Shown one piece after another: positions 17,511-26,346 of a DNA stretch of 64,000 nt. The stretch is from Roseobacter sp. (GTDB taxonomy: Bacteria; Pseudomonadota; Alphaproteobacteria; Rhodobacterales; Rhodobacteraceae). The position numbers and the translations under genes were made by a program. The notes below the pieces were generated by a model that searched no databases, was not told where the DNA came from, and was given only the letters and a program-made list of their open reading frames with translations. Location of the stretch: assembly GCA_002731875.1 (NCBI GenBank), contig PCCY01000038.1, forward strand, positions 1-64,000. Direction: 5' to 3'. Each line of letters starts with the position of its first letter. Positions within the stretch are counted from its first letter, which is position 1.

Positions 17511-17702
17511 ATGAACAAGCTTGCATATCTGGAAGATACCTCGGTTTCGACCGATCAAAAGACACTTGATGCGCTGCATGGCGGCGAAAACACGGAGCTT
17601 TTTACCACCGGTTCGATTGCGTGCAACACGTCGATGGCATCGGGTGGCGGGACCGAGCTTTTCACCACGGGCTCGCAGCCGGTGACCTTGTCCACCGTAT
17701 AG
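17511..17702 (+). CDS. Small Ser/Thr/Gly-rich peptide with an internal repeat, unknown function
   Basis: The 63-residue product has no signal peptide or membrane segment. It has a short acidic N-terminal part (LEDTSVSTDQKTLDALHGG) and then two copies of a GG-[x]-TELFTTGS motif, at about residues 24-35 and 46-55, each followed by a Ser/Thr-rich tail; there is one Cys. The strong AGGA ribosome site at the right distance and the conserved-looking repeat argue for a real gene. The following 357-residue gene is 96 bp downstream with a TTCG-loop hairpin between them. A leader with LEDxS and a GG before a Thr/Ser-rich repeated core is reminiscent of modified-peptide precursors, but no modification enzyme is recognisable; I do not assign a function. 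Confidence 0.65.
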   Translation: MNKLAYLEDTSVSTDQKTLDALHGGENTELFTTGSIACNTSMASGGGTELFTTGSQPVTLSTV

Positions 17703-17756
17703 GGTGAAGGGCGGGCATTGTCCGGTAAATGACTGACACGATGCCCAAAAAGCTTA

Positions 17757-17778
17757 CCCTGCGCCTTCGGGCACAGGG
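17757..17778 (+). terminator. TTCG-tetraloop hairpin between the small peptide gene and the next gene
   Basis: CCCTGCGCC at 17757-17765 pairs with GGCACAGGG at 17770-17778 (one mismatch) around a stable TTCG loop. No T-run follows. It may act as a partial terminator or a processing or stability element that sets different expression levels for the two genes. Confidence 0.5.
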
Positions 17779-17798
17779 GGCCAGTTGAAAGGGAGCCC

Positions 17799-18872
17799 AT
17801 GACGAATGTTATTGATCTGAAGTCACGCAGGCAGGATCAGGCAATAGATTTTGCCAGTCTGAGCACCCTGTTTGCCCACGGGCGCCGCGCCAAGGATGAT
17901 GTATTCTGGTTGAAGGAGAACGCCGAGTGGCTGGGTATATTGGCAAACATGGACGCGGATAAACCTCGGGACGCTATAGCCCCCTATGAGGAGATTTATC
18001 AGGATTTAGCGGCGAAAATTTCATTCTTTCCGCAGTATTACAGATTTTTCCTTTCGCTCTGTCTTGATCTTGAGGATCTGGGCCTAAGGGGCGACCAGGG
18101 GGCGATATTATGCCACTGGGTTGACCGGCACCAGTTTGCTCGGGCCGAGCTTTCGGATCTGCAACGCGCCGAAGCTGAACGCCTGTTGGCGCGCCGCATC
18201 TGTGTGCGGCGCGACCCGTCGTTGCAGGACCGGCTTGAGAACTTCATTTCAAGGTCGATGACATTTGCCCTTCCGAACAAGAAAGCCGCGTATGAATTGG
18301 CACATATCGTGTTTTACCTGGCCGACTATGGCCAGCAAGACCCCCGTCTGAGCGATGCCGCGCATATCAGTCTGGACAATGCAGGACTTCTGGCCTTCCT
18401 GGACCAGGATGCCGATTTGCTGGGGGAAATTTGTGCGGCAAAGCGTCTGGCCGGCGAGGTCCCGGACAAGGTCTGGGAAAGCTTCGTGTGCCAGGCCCAC
18501 AACGACTGTCGCATGGGGCATATCGGCATGGCGGGCAGCGCGGATGGGTATCACACCTATCTGGTGTCCGGCTGGTTGGCGCAGATGACCGGACGCAAGG
18601 CATTTGAAAGGGCGATACCAGCCGGCAAGGTCGCTATACACGCGCCTGCGGCCGGAAACGGCGCGCTGCGCGGGCTGTCACAGGCTTTGTTTGATTATGG
18701 TCGGGGCAGGTCCGCCGATTGGGGGAAGATGCGGGCGCGCCTGATTGCGACGATGCCCGAGGACGGGCAAGCGATCCTGGAAGCGGCGGAGCGATCGACC
18801 TATCGGTTCGACGCATTCTTTGAAGGGTTTTCGCGCGCTGCAGACAACGGAAATGGCCTCATTTATCAATGA
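17799..18872 (+). CDS. Conserved-looking protein of unknown function, 357 residues
   Basis: I do not recognise this family. The protein begins VIDLKSRRQDQ and is predicted to be soluble and mostly helical. It has no signal peptide, no clear membrane segment and no common nucleotide or metal motif. Distinctive stretches are FFPQYYRFFLSLCLDLEDLG (about 75-95), a charged Arg-rich middle, and a late segment CQAHNDCRMGHIGMAG with two Cys and two His that could bind metal. A good GGGAG ribosome site precedes the ATG. It follows the small repeat peptide gene in the same direction, so the two may act together. An inverted repeat overlaps its stop codon, and a dispersed repeat and the 24-bp tandem array follow. 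Confidence 0.75.
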   Translation: MTNVIDLKSRRQDQAIDFASLSTLFAHGRRAKDDVFWLKENAEWLGILANMDADKPRDAIAPYEEIYQDLAAKISFFPQYYRFFLSLCLDLEDLGLRGDQGAILCHWVDRHQFARAELSDLQRAEAERLLARRICVRRDPSLQDRLENFISRSMTFALPNKKAAYELAHIVFYLADYGQQDPRLSDAAHISLDNAGLLAFLDQDADLLGEICAAKRLAGEVPDKVWESFVCQAHNDCRMGHIGMAGSADGYHTYLVSGWLAQMTGRKAFERAIPAGKVAIHAPAAGNGALRGLSQALFDYGRGRSADWGKMRARLIATMPEDGQAILEAAERSTYRFDAFFEGFSRAADNGNGLIYQ

Positions 18873-18876
18873 GGCC
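18855..18876 (+). terminator. Hairpin across the stop codon of the 357-residue gene
   Basis: GGCCTCAT at 18855-18862 pairs perfectly with ATGAGGCC at 18869-18876 around a 6-base loop, enclosing the end of the reading frame. No T-run follows, so termination would be Rho-dependent or absent; it may protect the mRNA 3' end. Confidence 0.4.
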
Positions 18877-18907
18877 AGCCTCCGGCGGGAGTTTGCGGGG
18901 CAAAATG
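18877..18907 (+). repeat. Copy of the dispersed intergenic repeat
   Basis: The stretch CCTCCGGCGGGAGTTTG followed by CGGGGCAAAATGAA matches the pattern at 9756-9785 and, inverted, at 46960-46994. It sits directly between the hairpin at the end of the upstream gene and the tandem 24-bp array. Confidence 0.55.
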
Positions 18908-18908
18908 A

Positions 18909-19028
18909 AAACGCGTGTGGGCTTACATCGAGAAACACGTGTGGGCTTGCATCGAGAAACGCGTGTGGGCTTGCATCGAGAAACGCGTGTGGGCTTGCAT
19001 CGGGAAACGCGTGTGGGCTTACATCGAG
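18909..19028. repeat. Five tandem copies of a 24-bp repeat at the 3' end of the Fe-S carrier gene
   Basis: Units start at 18909, 18933, 18957, 18981 and 19005. Each has the core ACGCGTGTGGGC (ACACGTGTGGGC in unit 2) followed by TTACATC or TTGCATC and GAG or GGG. The fifth unit overlaps the stop codon of the minus-strand A-type carrier gene. On that strand units 1 and 5 read TAA where units 2-4 read CAA, so the array looks like a slipped duplication of the end of that gene. Units are 22-24/24 identical, with no spacers. Confidence 0.9.
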
Positions 19029-19342
19029 AAAGATGTGCCGCAACCGCAAGCGCTTGTGGCGTTGGGGTTTTCGATGATGAACCGTGCGCCGATGAGTTCT
19101 TCGGAGAAGTCGATTGTCGCATTGGCCAGAAACGGTAAAGAAATGCTGTCGACCACGACCCGCTGACCGCAGCCTTCGAGGACAAGGTCGTCTTCTTTCG
19201 GGGCGTCAAGCGCGATGTCGTATTGAAACCCTGAGCAGCCTCCGCCTTCTACCGCGATGCGCAGGGCCTTGCCGTCGGCCGCTGCACCGATTTCGGCCAA
19301 CCGGTCGAAAGCCCGGGACGTAACTTTGGGGGGCAGGTTCAT
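19019..19342 (-). CDS. erpA: A-type iron-sulfur cluster carrier (ErpA/IscA family)
   Basis: The 107-residue protein carries Fe-S clusters to target apoproteins. It has the three conserved cysteines: Cys36 in GGGCSGF, and Cys99 and Cys101 in ACGCGTSF. Length and motif order fit ErpA/IscA/SufA; this stand-alone copy next to dgt is usually called ErpA, which I infer rather than see. The C-terminus FSM and its TAA lie inside the first minus-strand unit of a 24-bp tandem array, so the stop codon itself belongs to the repeat. It is divergent from dgt, with 84 bp between the starts. Confidence 0.9.
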   Translation of the reverse strand: MNLPPKVTSRAFDRLAEIGAAADGKALRIAVEGGGCSGFQYDIALDAPKEDDLVLEGCGQRVVVDSISLPFLANATIDFSEELIGARFIIENPNATSACGCGTSFSM

Positions 19343-19426
19343 AATCAGGCTCCGGTGCTATCGGTTTCCATCTGGTCTTGGGTACAATATAGAAAGTCGC
19401 AGGACAGGCTACAAGGACCACCGTAT

Positions 19427-20569
19427 ATGCGCGCACCTTTTGCCTCTGATCCGGCTGCGACCCGGGGACGGTTGCGACCAGAGGAGGAAAGTACATTTCG
19501 GTCATGCTTTCAGCGGGACCGTGACCGGATCATTCACGCCAGCGCCTTTCGGCGGCTGAAGCACAAGACCCAGGTTTTCATTGAACATGAGGGCGATTAT
19601 TACCGCACGCGGCTGACCCATTCGATAGAGGTCGCGCAGGTGGCGCGCACCATTTCCGGTGCGTTGGGGTTGAATGCGGAGCTGACCGAAGCAGTCGCGC
19701 TGGCGCATGATTTGGGACATCCTCCTTTTGGTCATACCGGTGAAGATGCCTTGCAGGCGTTGATGGCACCCTATGGCGGGTTTGATCACAACGCGCAGGC
19801 GATCCGGATCGTCACCCATCTGGAGCGTCACTATGCCGAATTTGACGGGTTGAACCTGACATGGGAAACTTTGGAGGGGTTGGCCAAGCACAATGGCCCT
19901 GTGACCGGTGACCTACCCTGGGCCCTGGCCGCGTATGAGCGCCAGCATGATCTTGAGTTGGGGACTTTTGCCAGCGCGGAAGCCCAAGTGGCGGCCATCG
20001 CGGATGATGTCGCGTATAATCACCATGACTTGCATGATGGGCTGCGCGCGGAGCTGTTTTCGACGGATGAGCTGGCCGAATTGCCGATCCTGCGAGGCAA
20101 CTTTGTCGAGGTCGACCGATTATACCCGGGCTTGAATTACTATCGTCGCCGTCACGAGGCATTGCGCCGGTTCTTTGGTGTGCTGGTTGAGGATGTGATC
20201 AATGTCGCGCGGACACGGCTGAGGGAAATGCAACCCGAAACGGCCACCGACATCCGGATGGCCGGGCGCACGTTGATCCAGTTTTCAGACCCGGTCTTTG
20301 AGGATCTCAAGATGATACGCGCGTTTCTGTTCGACCGGATGTACCGCGCTGAATCCGTGGTGATCATGCGGCAGCAGGTAACGCGGGTGGTCGAGGATCT
20401 GTTCCCCTATTTTTGCGCGCATCCCGAGCAACTGCCGAAACAGTGGCGCAAGGATGTTGAAGAAGCGGACGGGAACATCGCAATGGCGCGGATTGTCAGC
20501 GACTATATTTCGGGAATGACCGATCGCTTTGCGTTGCAAGAGCATGAGCGGCTGATTGTTAACAGCTGA
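19427..20569 (+). CDS. dgt: Deoxyguanosinetriphosphate triphosphohydrolase-like protein
   Basis: The 380-residue HD-domain enzyme splits dNTPs into deoxynucleoside and triphosphate. The metal site is visible as His65 in LTHSIEVAQVAR and His-Asp 94-95 in AHDLGHPPFGHTGE; further residues lie in FDHNAQAIR and DDVAYNHHDL. Length and motifs fit the shorter type 2 dGTPase-like subfamily common in alphaproteobacteria rather than the 505-residue E. coli Dgt. I chose the ATG 9 bases after AAGGA; an upstream extension lacks family features. The argS gene follows 63 bp downstream. Confidence 0.92.
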   Translation: MRAPFASDPAATRGRLRPEEESTFRSCFQRDRDRIIHASAFRRLKHKTQVFIEHEGDYYRTRLTHSIEVAQVARTISGALGLNAELTEAVALAHDLGHPPFGHTGEDALQALMAPYGGFDHNAQAIRIVTHLERHYAEFDGLNLTWETLEGLAKHNGPVTGDLPWALAAYERQHDLELGTFASAEAQVAAIADDVAYNHHDLHDGLRAELFSTDELAELPILRGNFVEVDRLYPGLNYYRRRHEALRRFFGVLVEDVINVARTRLREMQPETATDIRMAGRTLIQFSDPVFEDLKMIRAFLFDRMYRAESVVIMRQQVTRVVEDLFPYFCAHPEQLPKQWRKDVEEADGNIAMARIVSDYISGMTDRFALQEHERLIVNS

Positions 20570-20632
20570 ACTGCCCTTGATTAAGGGTGGATATTCAGGT
20601 GATACACGGGGCCAAGTCGAAGGAACTCCGTT

Positions 20633-22375
20633 ATGAACCTATTTGCCGATATCCGCAGCCTTGTGCTGTCCACCCTCGAGACGCTGGTTGCCGACGGGTT
20701 TCTGCCCGAGGCGCTGAACTTTGACGCCATCACGGTAGAGCCACCGCGCGATGCGTCGCACGGTGATATGGCGACCAACGCGGCGATGGTACTGGCAAAA
20801 CCCGCTGGCATGAAGCCGCGTGATATTGCGGAAAAGCTGGCGGGAAAACTGGCCGAGGATCCGCGTATCACGGCGGCGGATGTGGCGGGGCCGGGGTTCT
20901 TGAACCTGCGGCTCAGCGCGGATGTCTGGCAGCGCGTCGTGGGTGCCGTTCTGGCACAGGGCACCGATTTCGGTCGTGGCGATCTGGGGCAGGGCAAGCG
21001 GGTCAACGTCGAATATGTTTCGGCCAATCCCACGGGGCCGCTGCATGTGGGGCACACCCGTGGTGCGGTGTTCGGCGATGCGCTGGCGTCCTTGCTGGAT
21101 TTTGCCGGCTTTGACGTGACGCGTGAGTATTACATCAACGATGGCGGTGCGCAGGTCGATGTTTTGGCGCGCTCTGTGTACCTGCGCTATCTGGAGGCAT
21201 ACGGACAAGAGGTGGCGTTTCCCGACGGAACCTATCCCGGTGACTATCTGATCGAGGTCGGCGTCGCACTGAAGGACAAGGTCGGCGACGCCTATCTTGA
21301 CCAGGACGAGGCTGTCTGGCTTGAGGATGTTCGCAATTTCTCGACCGACGAGATGATGAAGTTGATCCGGGGCGACCTTGCGTCGCTTGGGGTTGAGATG
21401 GACGTGTTTTATTCGGAAAAGTCGCTGTATGGCTCGGGCCGGATCGAAGCCGCGATCGAGGACCTCAAGTCCAAGGGGCTGATCTATGAGGGCGTACTTG
21501 AACCCCCCAAGGGCAAGAAGCCCGAAGACTGGGAGCCACGCGAGCAGACGTTGTTCAGATCTACGGCTCATGGAGATGACGTGGACCGGCCTGTGATGAA
21601 ATCCGACGGCGGGTGGACATACTTCGCGCCGGACATCGCTTACCACTTTGACAAGGTGCAGCGTGGGTTCGACATGCTGATCGACGTGTTCGGGGCAGAT
21701 CACGGTGGCTATGTCAAACGGATGAAAGCTGCGGTTTCCGCGTTATCGGACGGTACCGTGCCGCTGGATATCAAGCTGACGCAGTTGGTCAAGCTGTTCA
21801 AGGATGGCAAGGAATTCAAGATGTCCAAGCGGGCAGGGACATTCGTGACCCTGCGCGACGTCGTCGAACAGGTGGGCCCCGATGTAACGCGCTTTGTCAT
21901 GCTGACACGCAAGAATGACGCGATGCTGGATTTCGACTTTGCCAAAGTGTTGGAGCAATCCCGTGAGAACCCGGTGTTTTACGTTCAGTATGCGCATGCG
22001 CGGGTCAACTCTGTGCTGCGCAAGGCCGCCGAAGCTGGTGTATCGGTCGATATGGGTGCATTGAAAGCCGCAGATCTGGGCAGGCTGGATCACGAGAGCG
22101 AACTCAAGCTGGCCGCCAAACTGGCCGAATGGCCGCGTCTGGTGGAAACCGCCGCACGAAGCAATGAACCGCACCGGGTGGCGTTTTATCTCTATGAACT
22201 TGCCGGAGATTTCCATGGCCTATGGAACCGAGGCAATGACGTGCCTTCGTTGCGTTTCCTGCAAGATGATCCTGCTACTTCGCAGTCAAAAATCGCGCTT
22301 GCCCAAGCCACAGCGATTGTAATTGCGTCAGGTCTTGGTATTCTGGGGGTCAAACCAGCGGAAGAGATGCGTTAA
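20633..22375 (+). CDS. argS: Arginyl-tRNA synthetase
   Basis: The 580-residue class I synthetase charges tRNA-Arg. It has the N-terminal Add-1 domain, the HIGH-type motif HVGH in [12 protein letters not shown], the [12 protein letters not shown] stretch, the KMSK motif in [10 protein letters not shown], and a C-terminal DALR anticodon-binding domain starting near residue 460. The ATG is preceded by AAGGA about 8 bases upstream. It is followed by the SPOR-domain gene, and the order argS-SPOR-nagZ-scpA-scpB is characteristic of Rhodobacteraceae. Confidence 0.97.
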   Translation: MNLFADIRSLVLSTLETLVADGFLPEALNFDAITVEPPRDASHGDMATNAAMVLAKPAGMKPRDIAEKLAGKLAEDPRITAADVAGPGFLNLRLSADVWQRVVGAVLAQGTDFGRGDLGQGKRVNVEYVSANPTGPLHVGHTRGAVFGDALASLLDFAGFDVTREYYINDGGAQVDVLARSVYLRYLEAYGQEVAFPDGTYPGDYLIEVGVALKDKVGDAYLDQDEAVWLEDVRNFSTDEMMKLIRGDLASLGVEMDVFYSEKSLYGSGRIEAAIEDLKSKGLIYEGVLEPPKGKKPEDWEPREQTLFRSTAHGDDVDRPVMKSDGGWTYFAPDIAYHFDKVQRGFDMLIDVFGADHGGYVKRMKAAVSALSDGTVPLDIKLTQLVKLFKDGKEFKMSKRAGTFVTLRDVVEQVGPDVTRFVMLTRKNDAMLDFDFAKVLEQSRENPVFYVQYAHARVNSVLRKAAEAGVSVDMGALKAADLGRLDHESELKLAAKLAEWPRLVETAARSNEPHRVAFYLYELAGDFHGLWNRGNDVPSLRFLQDDPATSQSKIALAQATAIVIASGLGILGVKPAEEMR

Positions 22376-22449
22376 CGCACACCGGCTGGTCGGGCATTTT
22401 AAAAAATAGACCTGCGTCAATTGAACTAGTCGTGGGCAGTGAGGCAGAT

Positions 22450-23478
22450 ATGGCATATTACACGTCCCCGTCCCACGGTGGGGGGTATTCTTTCGAATCC
22501 GATGCTAGCGCGACACTTAATGTGCAGGCTAAGCCTTTGTCAAAATTGGCAAATATAGCCGGAGCTGCCATGTCGGTCGCGTTGATCATAGGCATCGCGG
22601 TGTGGGGCTATAAGCTGCTGATGCGCGATGTCACGGGCATACCCGTCGTTCGCGCGGCAGCCGGTGACATGCGCGTTCGTCCCGAGAATCCGGGCGGTCA
22701 GCTTGCCGACAATCAGGGGTTATCCGTCAATGCCGTGGCATCGGAAGGAACCGCCAGCCAGTTTGCGGAGCAAGTGATATTAGCCCCCAAGCCGCTGGAT
22801 CTTGAGGACGAAGACCAGCCCATTGCCGTCGCAATGGTGGCATCTGAGCCACAGGTGCCGGCACTGAACAAGCCGGAACCTATCCAGGTGGCGGCTTTGC
22901 AAACGGGGAATATTAGCGACGTCACGGCGTCTTTGCCCGTCGGCGTTGACCCGATAGCCGACGGGGTTGACCCGTTAGACGAAGGTGAAGGCACCATCGA
23001 ACCGGTTGCCGAAAGCGAAACACTGGATATGGACCCGCTTGAGCTGGCGGTGTCGCAGGCGGTTGCGCTCGCGATGGGTGGAGAGCCGGGCGTTCACAGT
23101 TCGCTGCGGCCTAAACGTCGCCCCGCAACTTCCGAACTGGTGACGCGTGCATCGTTTCAACCTGCTGACACTCCGATGATCGCGACGCCGGCAACCGTGA
23201 CAGAGCTTGCCGCCGATAGTTTGCCAAAAGGGACGCGTCTGGTGCAGTTGGGTGCTTTTGATACCCCACAGACCGCGCGGGCGCAGTGGGATACGCTGAA
23301 TGGCCGGTTCGGGGCCTATCTGGATGGCAAATCGCGAGTGATCCAAGAAGCAAGCAGCGGTGGTCGCACCTTCTATCGCCTGCGCGCACATGGCTTCGAA
23401 GATATCGCGGATGCACGACGCTTTTGTTCTGCCTTGGTTGCGGAAAACGCCGATTGCATCCCTGTCGTCACCCGGTGA
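22450..23478 (+). CDS. SPOR-domain protein, peptidoglycan-binding cell-division type
   Basis: The 342-residue protein has a short cytoplasmic N-terminus, one membrane helix at about residues 37-57 (AAMSVALIIGIAVWGY), a long acidic and Pro-rich linker, and a C-terminal SPOR domain (about 265-342). The domain begins LVQLGAFDTPQTA and ends with FCSALVAENADCIPV. SPOR domains bind denuded glycan strands at division sites. I preferred the ATG behind GTGAGG to a GTG six codons upstream. Its stop overlaps the GTG start of nagZ, so they are coupled, linking septal peptidoglycan binding with peptidoglycan recycling. Confidence 0.9.
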   Translation: MAYYTSPSHGGGYSFESDASATLNVQAKPLSKLANIAGAAMSVALIIGIAVWGYKLLMRDVTGIPVVRAAAGDMRVRPENPGGQLADNQGLSVNAVASEGTASQFAEQVILAPKPLDLEDEDQPIAVAMVASEPQVPALNKPEPIQVAALQTGNISDVTASLPVGVDPIADGVDPLDEGEGTIEPVAESETLDMDPLELAVSQAVALAMGGEPGVHSSLRPKRRPATSELVTRASFQPADTPMIATPATVTELAADSLPKGTRLVQLGAFDTPQTARAQWDTLNGRFGAYLDGKSRVIQEASSGGRTFYRLRAHGFEDIADARRFCSALVAENADCIPVVTR

Positions 23479-24482
23479 CACGCTTCGGGGCGACGATACT
23501 GGATGCGTCGGGGTTACGATTGACGGCGCAAGAGAAAGCGCTTTTTCGCGAAGTTAAGCCTTTTGGGTTCATCTTGTTCAGCCGCAATGTGGACACACCT
23601 GAACAGGTTCGCGCGCTGTGTGCAGAACTGCGCGACGCCGCTGGCCATGATGCGGTGATAACGGTCGATCAGGAAGGCGGACGGGTGCAACGACTGCGCC
23701 GGCCGTTTTGGCGTGACTGGTCGCCACCTCTGGATTTCGTGAAGGCCGCTGGTGAAAATTCCGTCGAAGCGATGAATCTGCGTTATCGTCTTATCGCACA
23801 CGAGCTGCATGATCTAGGTATCGACAGTAACTGCGCGCCGATGGTCGATGTGGCGGGTCCGCAAACCCACGAGTTTTTGCGCAACCGTTGCTATGGTACG
23901 GACCCGGAAAAGGTCACCAAACTGGGAAGAGCGGCGGCAGACGGGATGTTGGCCGGTGGTGTTTTGCCGGTCGTCAAGCATATGCCTGGTCATGGCCGTG
24001 CTACAATGGACAGCCATTTTGATCTGCCCCAGGTCAGTGCCGGTCGTGACGATCTGATCGGCACTGATTTCGCACCTTTCAAGGCGTTGAACGACCTTCC
24101 GATGGCGATGACCGCGCATCTTGTGTACGAGGCTCTTGATAAACGTCCTGCAACGTTATCGCCGGTGATGATGCAGGTTATTCGCGATGAAATCGGGTTC
24201 GACAATCTGATCATGACTGATGATATATCAATGCAGGCGCTAAAGGGGCGCATTGACGATATCACCCGCGATGCATTGGCGGCCGGATGCGATGTGGTGT
24301 TGTATTGCAATGCATCGTTGAAAGACCGCGCTCTGGTCGCCGACGCTGCGGGTGAGATGACGCAAGCCGCACAAACACGGGCCGAACGTGCATTGGCTGC
24401 GCGTGTGGTCCCTGATGATATTGACATTCCCGCCCTGACTGCAAGGCTGACCAGGCTTGTCGGCGAGGATGTGCATGGCTGA
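23475..24482 (+). CDS. nagZ: Beta-N-acetylhexosaminidase
   Basis: The 335-residue cytosolic family 3 glycosidase releases GlcNAc from anhydro-muropeptides in cell-wall recycling. Motifs: VDQEGGRVQRL, the His-bearing loop KHMPGHGRATMDSH, and the nucleophile Asp in MTDDISM. It starts at GTG, overlapping the upstream stop by four bases. Its end overlaps the scpA start by eight bases. No beta-lactamase is nearby. Confidence 0.94.
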   Translation: MTRFGATILDASGLRLTAQEKALFREVKPFGFILFSRNVDTPEQVRALCAELRDAAGHDAVITVDQEGGRVQRLRRPFWRDWSPPLDFVKAAGENSVEAMNLRYRLIAHELHDLGIDSNCAPMVDVAGPQTHEFLRNRCYGTDPEKVTKLGRAAADGMLAGGVLPVVKHMPGHGRATMDSHFDLPQVSAGRDDLIGTDFAPFKALNDLPMAMTAHLVYEALDKRPATLSPVMMQVIRDEIGFDNLIMTDDISMQALKGRIDDITRDALAAGCDVVLYCNASLKDRALVADAAGEMTQAAQTRAERALAARVVPDDIDIPALTARLTRLVGEDVHG

Positions 24483-25269
24483 AACACTATTCGAGGAAGA
24501 TCAATGTACCGTGGCCGAAAGGCTGGCTGCCGAAGCGCTGATCGTCGACGTGGATGGGTTCGAAGGACCTTTGGATCTGTTGCTGACGCTAAGCCGCACC
24601 CAAAAGGTCGACTTGCGCAGGATATCGGTTCTGCAACTGGCACGGCAATATCTTCTGTTTGTCGAAAAAGCAAAGGCATTACGGCTTGAACTTGCTGCTG
24701 ACTATCTGGTGATGGCGGCTTGGTTGGCGTTTTTGAAATCCCGTCTTTTGCTACCCCCTGACCCCGATGAAGAGGGACCGACCGGCGAGGAACTGGCAGC
24801 GCACCTGGCGTTTCAGCTTGAACGATTGCAGGCCATGCGGGACGCGGCGGCGCGGCTGATGGCGCGCGACCAGCTGGGACGCGACTTTTTTGCCCGTGGG
24901 CAGACTGACGAGGTGCAGCGGACCCGCCGTATCACCTATACCGCGACGTTGCTGGACCTCATGCAAGGCTATGCCCGCATCCGCACCCGGGATGACTTCA
25001 GGCCCTTCGTCATGGACCGTGACAAGGTGTTCACGATGGAACAAGCCCTTGATCGTATGCGCGGCCTGATCGGGTATGCGGGCGATTGGTCGGACCTGAC
25101 GAGTTATCTGCCCGAGGGGTGGTCGGTTGACCCAGTGCAGTTGCGTTCCGCCACCGCTTCTACGTTCGCGGCGTCGCTGGAGCTGGCCAAGGAGGGGCAC
25201 ATAGAGATCAGACAAACCGAGCTGTTCGCGCCCATCGAGTTGCGCAAAAGGGAGAAGCAGCGTGGCTGA
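24475..25269 (+). CDS. scpA: Segregation and condensation protein A
   Basis: The 264-residue kleisin subunit bridges SMC heads in the bacterial condensin complex. The N-terminal signature FEGPLDLLLTLSR is clear at about 34-46, followed by an acidic linker and a C-terminal winged-helix end. The ATG lies inside the end of nagZ, giving an 8-bp overlap, with a GAGGAT ribosome site. It overlaps scpB, its functional partner. Confidence 0.94.
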   Translation: MAETLFEEDQCTVAERLAAEALIVDVDGFEGPLDLLLTLSRTQKVDLRRISVLQLARQYLLFVEKAKALRLELAADYLVMAAWLAFLKSRLLLPPDPDEEGPTGEELAAHLAFQLERLQAMRDAAARLMARDQLGRDFFARGQTDEVQRTRRITYTATLLDLMQGYARIRTRDDFRPFVMDRDKVFTMEQALDRMRGLIGYAGDWSDLTSYLPEGWSVDPVQLRSATASTFAASLELAKEGHIEIRQTELFAPIELRKREKQRG

Positions 25270-25921
25270 AGCCTATGACGACCAAGAGGAAAGCCTGTTT
25301 GATCCGCCGCCCATGGCTGAACAAGAACGCATGCTGGAAGCCATTCTGTTTGCGACCGCCGATCCGGTGACCCTGCGCGATATTGAACAACGCATGCCGC
25401 ATGGTTGTGATGCAGGCGAGGCGATGATCCATCTGCGCCGACGGTACGAAGGGCGGGGTGTCGAGGTGGTGAAAGTCGGAGATGCCTATGCGATGCGCAC
25501 GGCTGCCGACTTAGGGTACCTCATGCAGAAAGAGACTGTCGAGGTGCGCAAGCTGTCGCGGGCGGCAATAGAAACCCTTGCTATCATCGCCTATCACCAA
25601 CCGACCACGCGGGCAGAAATAGAAGAAATTCGTGGTGTGTCCGTGTCGCGCGGCACGCTGGACCAACTGCTTGAACTTGACTGGATCCGGTTTGGACGCC
25701 GCAAGATGACCCCGGGGCGGCCGGTGACTTTCGTTGTCACACAAGAGTTTCTGGCGCATTTTGGTCTGGAAAGCCCACGCGACCTGCCAGGTTTGAAAGA
25801 ATTGCGATCGGCAGGATTGCTGGAGAATCGCCCGGCATTCGGGGCAATGCCCACATTTGACATCAAAGACGAAGATGAACCCGAGCCAACAGAGGGTCAA
25901 AGCGAATTGTTCGAGGATTAA
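25262..25921 (+). CDS. scpB: Segregation and condensation protein B
   Basis: The 219-residue partner of ScpA consists of two winged-helix domains. The signature regions LEAILFATADPVTL and LAIIAYHQPTTRAEIEEIRGVS are present. It starts at GTG inside scpA, 8-bp overlap, so the ratio of the two subunits is probably set by coupling. The acidic C-terminal tail ends in SELFED. It closes the nagZ-scpA-scpB unit. Confidence 0.94.
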   Translation: MAEAYDDQEESLFDPPPMAEQERMLEAILFATADPVTLRDIEQRMPHGCDAGEAMIHLRRRYEGRGVEVVKVGDAYAMRTAADLGYLMQKETVEVRKLSRAAIETLAIIAYHQPTTRAEIEEIRGVSVSRGTLDQLLELDWIRFGRRKMTPGRPVTFVVTQEFLAHFGLESPRDLPGLKELRSAGLLENRPAFGAMPTFDIKDEDEPEPTEGQSELFED

Positions 25922-26002
25922 CGACGAGGGCCTGAAAAACGCCGTATTGAATGCTATATTAAGCACTGACAGTGATTTTGACGTTGCAACCGGGGATAAA
26001 CG

Positions 26003-26245
26003 ATGAACCAGATTATCAATATGATTATGCGTCAGGTTATGGGGCGGCTGATCAACAAGGGTGTCTCGATAGGTTTCGACCAAGCGTCCAAGCTCGGCAA
26101 GGGGCGGAAATCCGATGGTAGTCGGAACACGGGGGGTCCTGATATCAGTGCCGCAGAAAACGCAAGCCGTGACAAGATGGGACGCGACCAAGGCAAGCGT
26201 GCGCGTGACATGATGAAGAACATGCGCCGACTCAACAAGTTTTAG
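26003..26245 (+). CDS. Small basic protein, unknown function
   Basis: The 80-residue protein has an N-terminal hydrophobic/amphipathic helix (IINMIMRQVMGRLINKGVSIGF), a Gly/Ser-rich middle and a strongly basic C-terminus (KRARDMMKNMRRLNKF). It has a GGGGAT ribosome-site-like stretch before ATG and follows scpB by 81 bp in the same direction. I do not recognise a named family. Composition suggests membrane-surface or nucleic-acid association, which is only an inference. Confidence 0.65.
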   Translation: MNQIINMIMRQVMGRLINKGVSIGFDQASKLGKGRKSDGSRNTGGPDISAAENASRDKMGRDQGKRARDMMKNMRRLNKF

Positions 26246-26346
26246 GGTTTGTCTCTACTGTCTGCGGCTGCGCGGGCGGGCGGTGCCTGCGGCAGTCCGT
26301 TTGGGTTGCGTCAGGCCTTGCAATTGAACAGACCGAACCGCGTGGG

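Noticed and set aside
18909..19028. CRISPR array
   Set aside because: The 24-bp units are directly adjacent without unique spacers, and no cas gene is nearby; it is a simple tandem repeat.
18869..19209. Protein-coding repeats in several frames over the 24-bp array (such as TRVGLHRE or WACIEKRV repeats)
   Set aside because: The unit length is a multiple of three, so several frames stay open by chance. None has a ribosome site or protein-like flanks, and the frames run through the Fe-S carrier gene.
20639..21703. 354-residue open frame opposite argS
   Set aside because: Shadow of the arginyl-tRNA synthetase gene without supporting signals.
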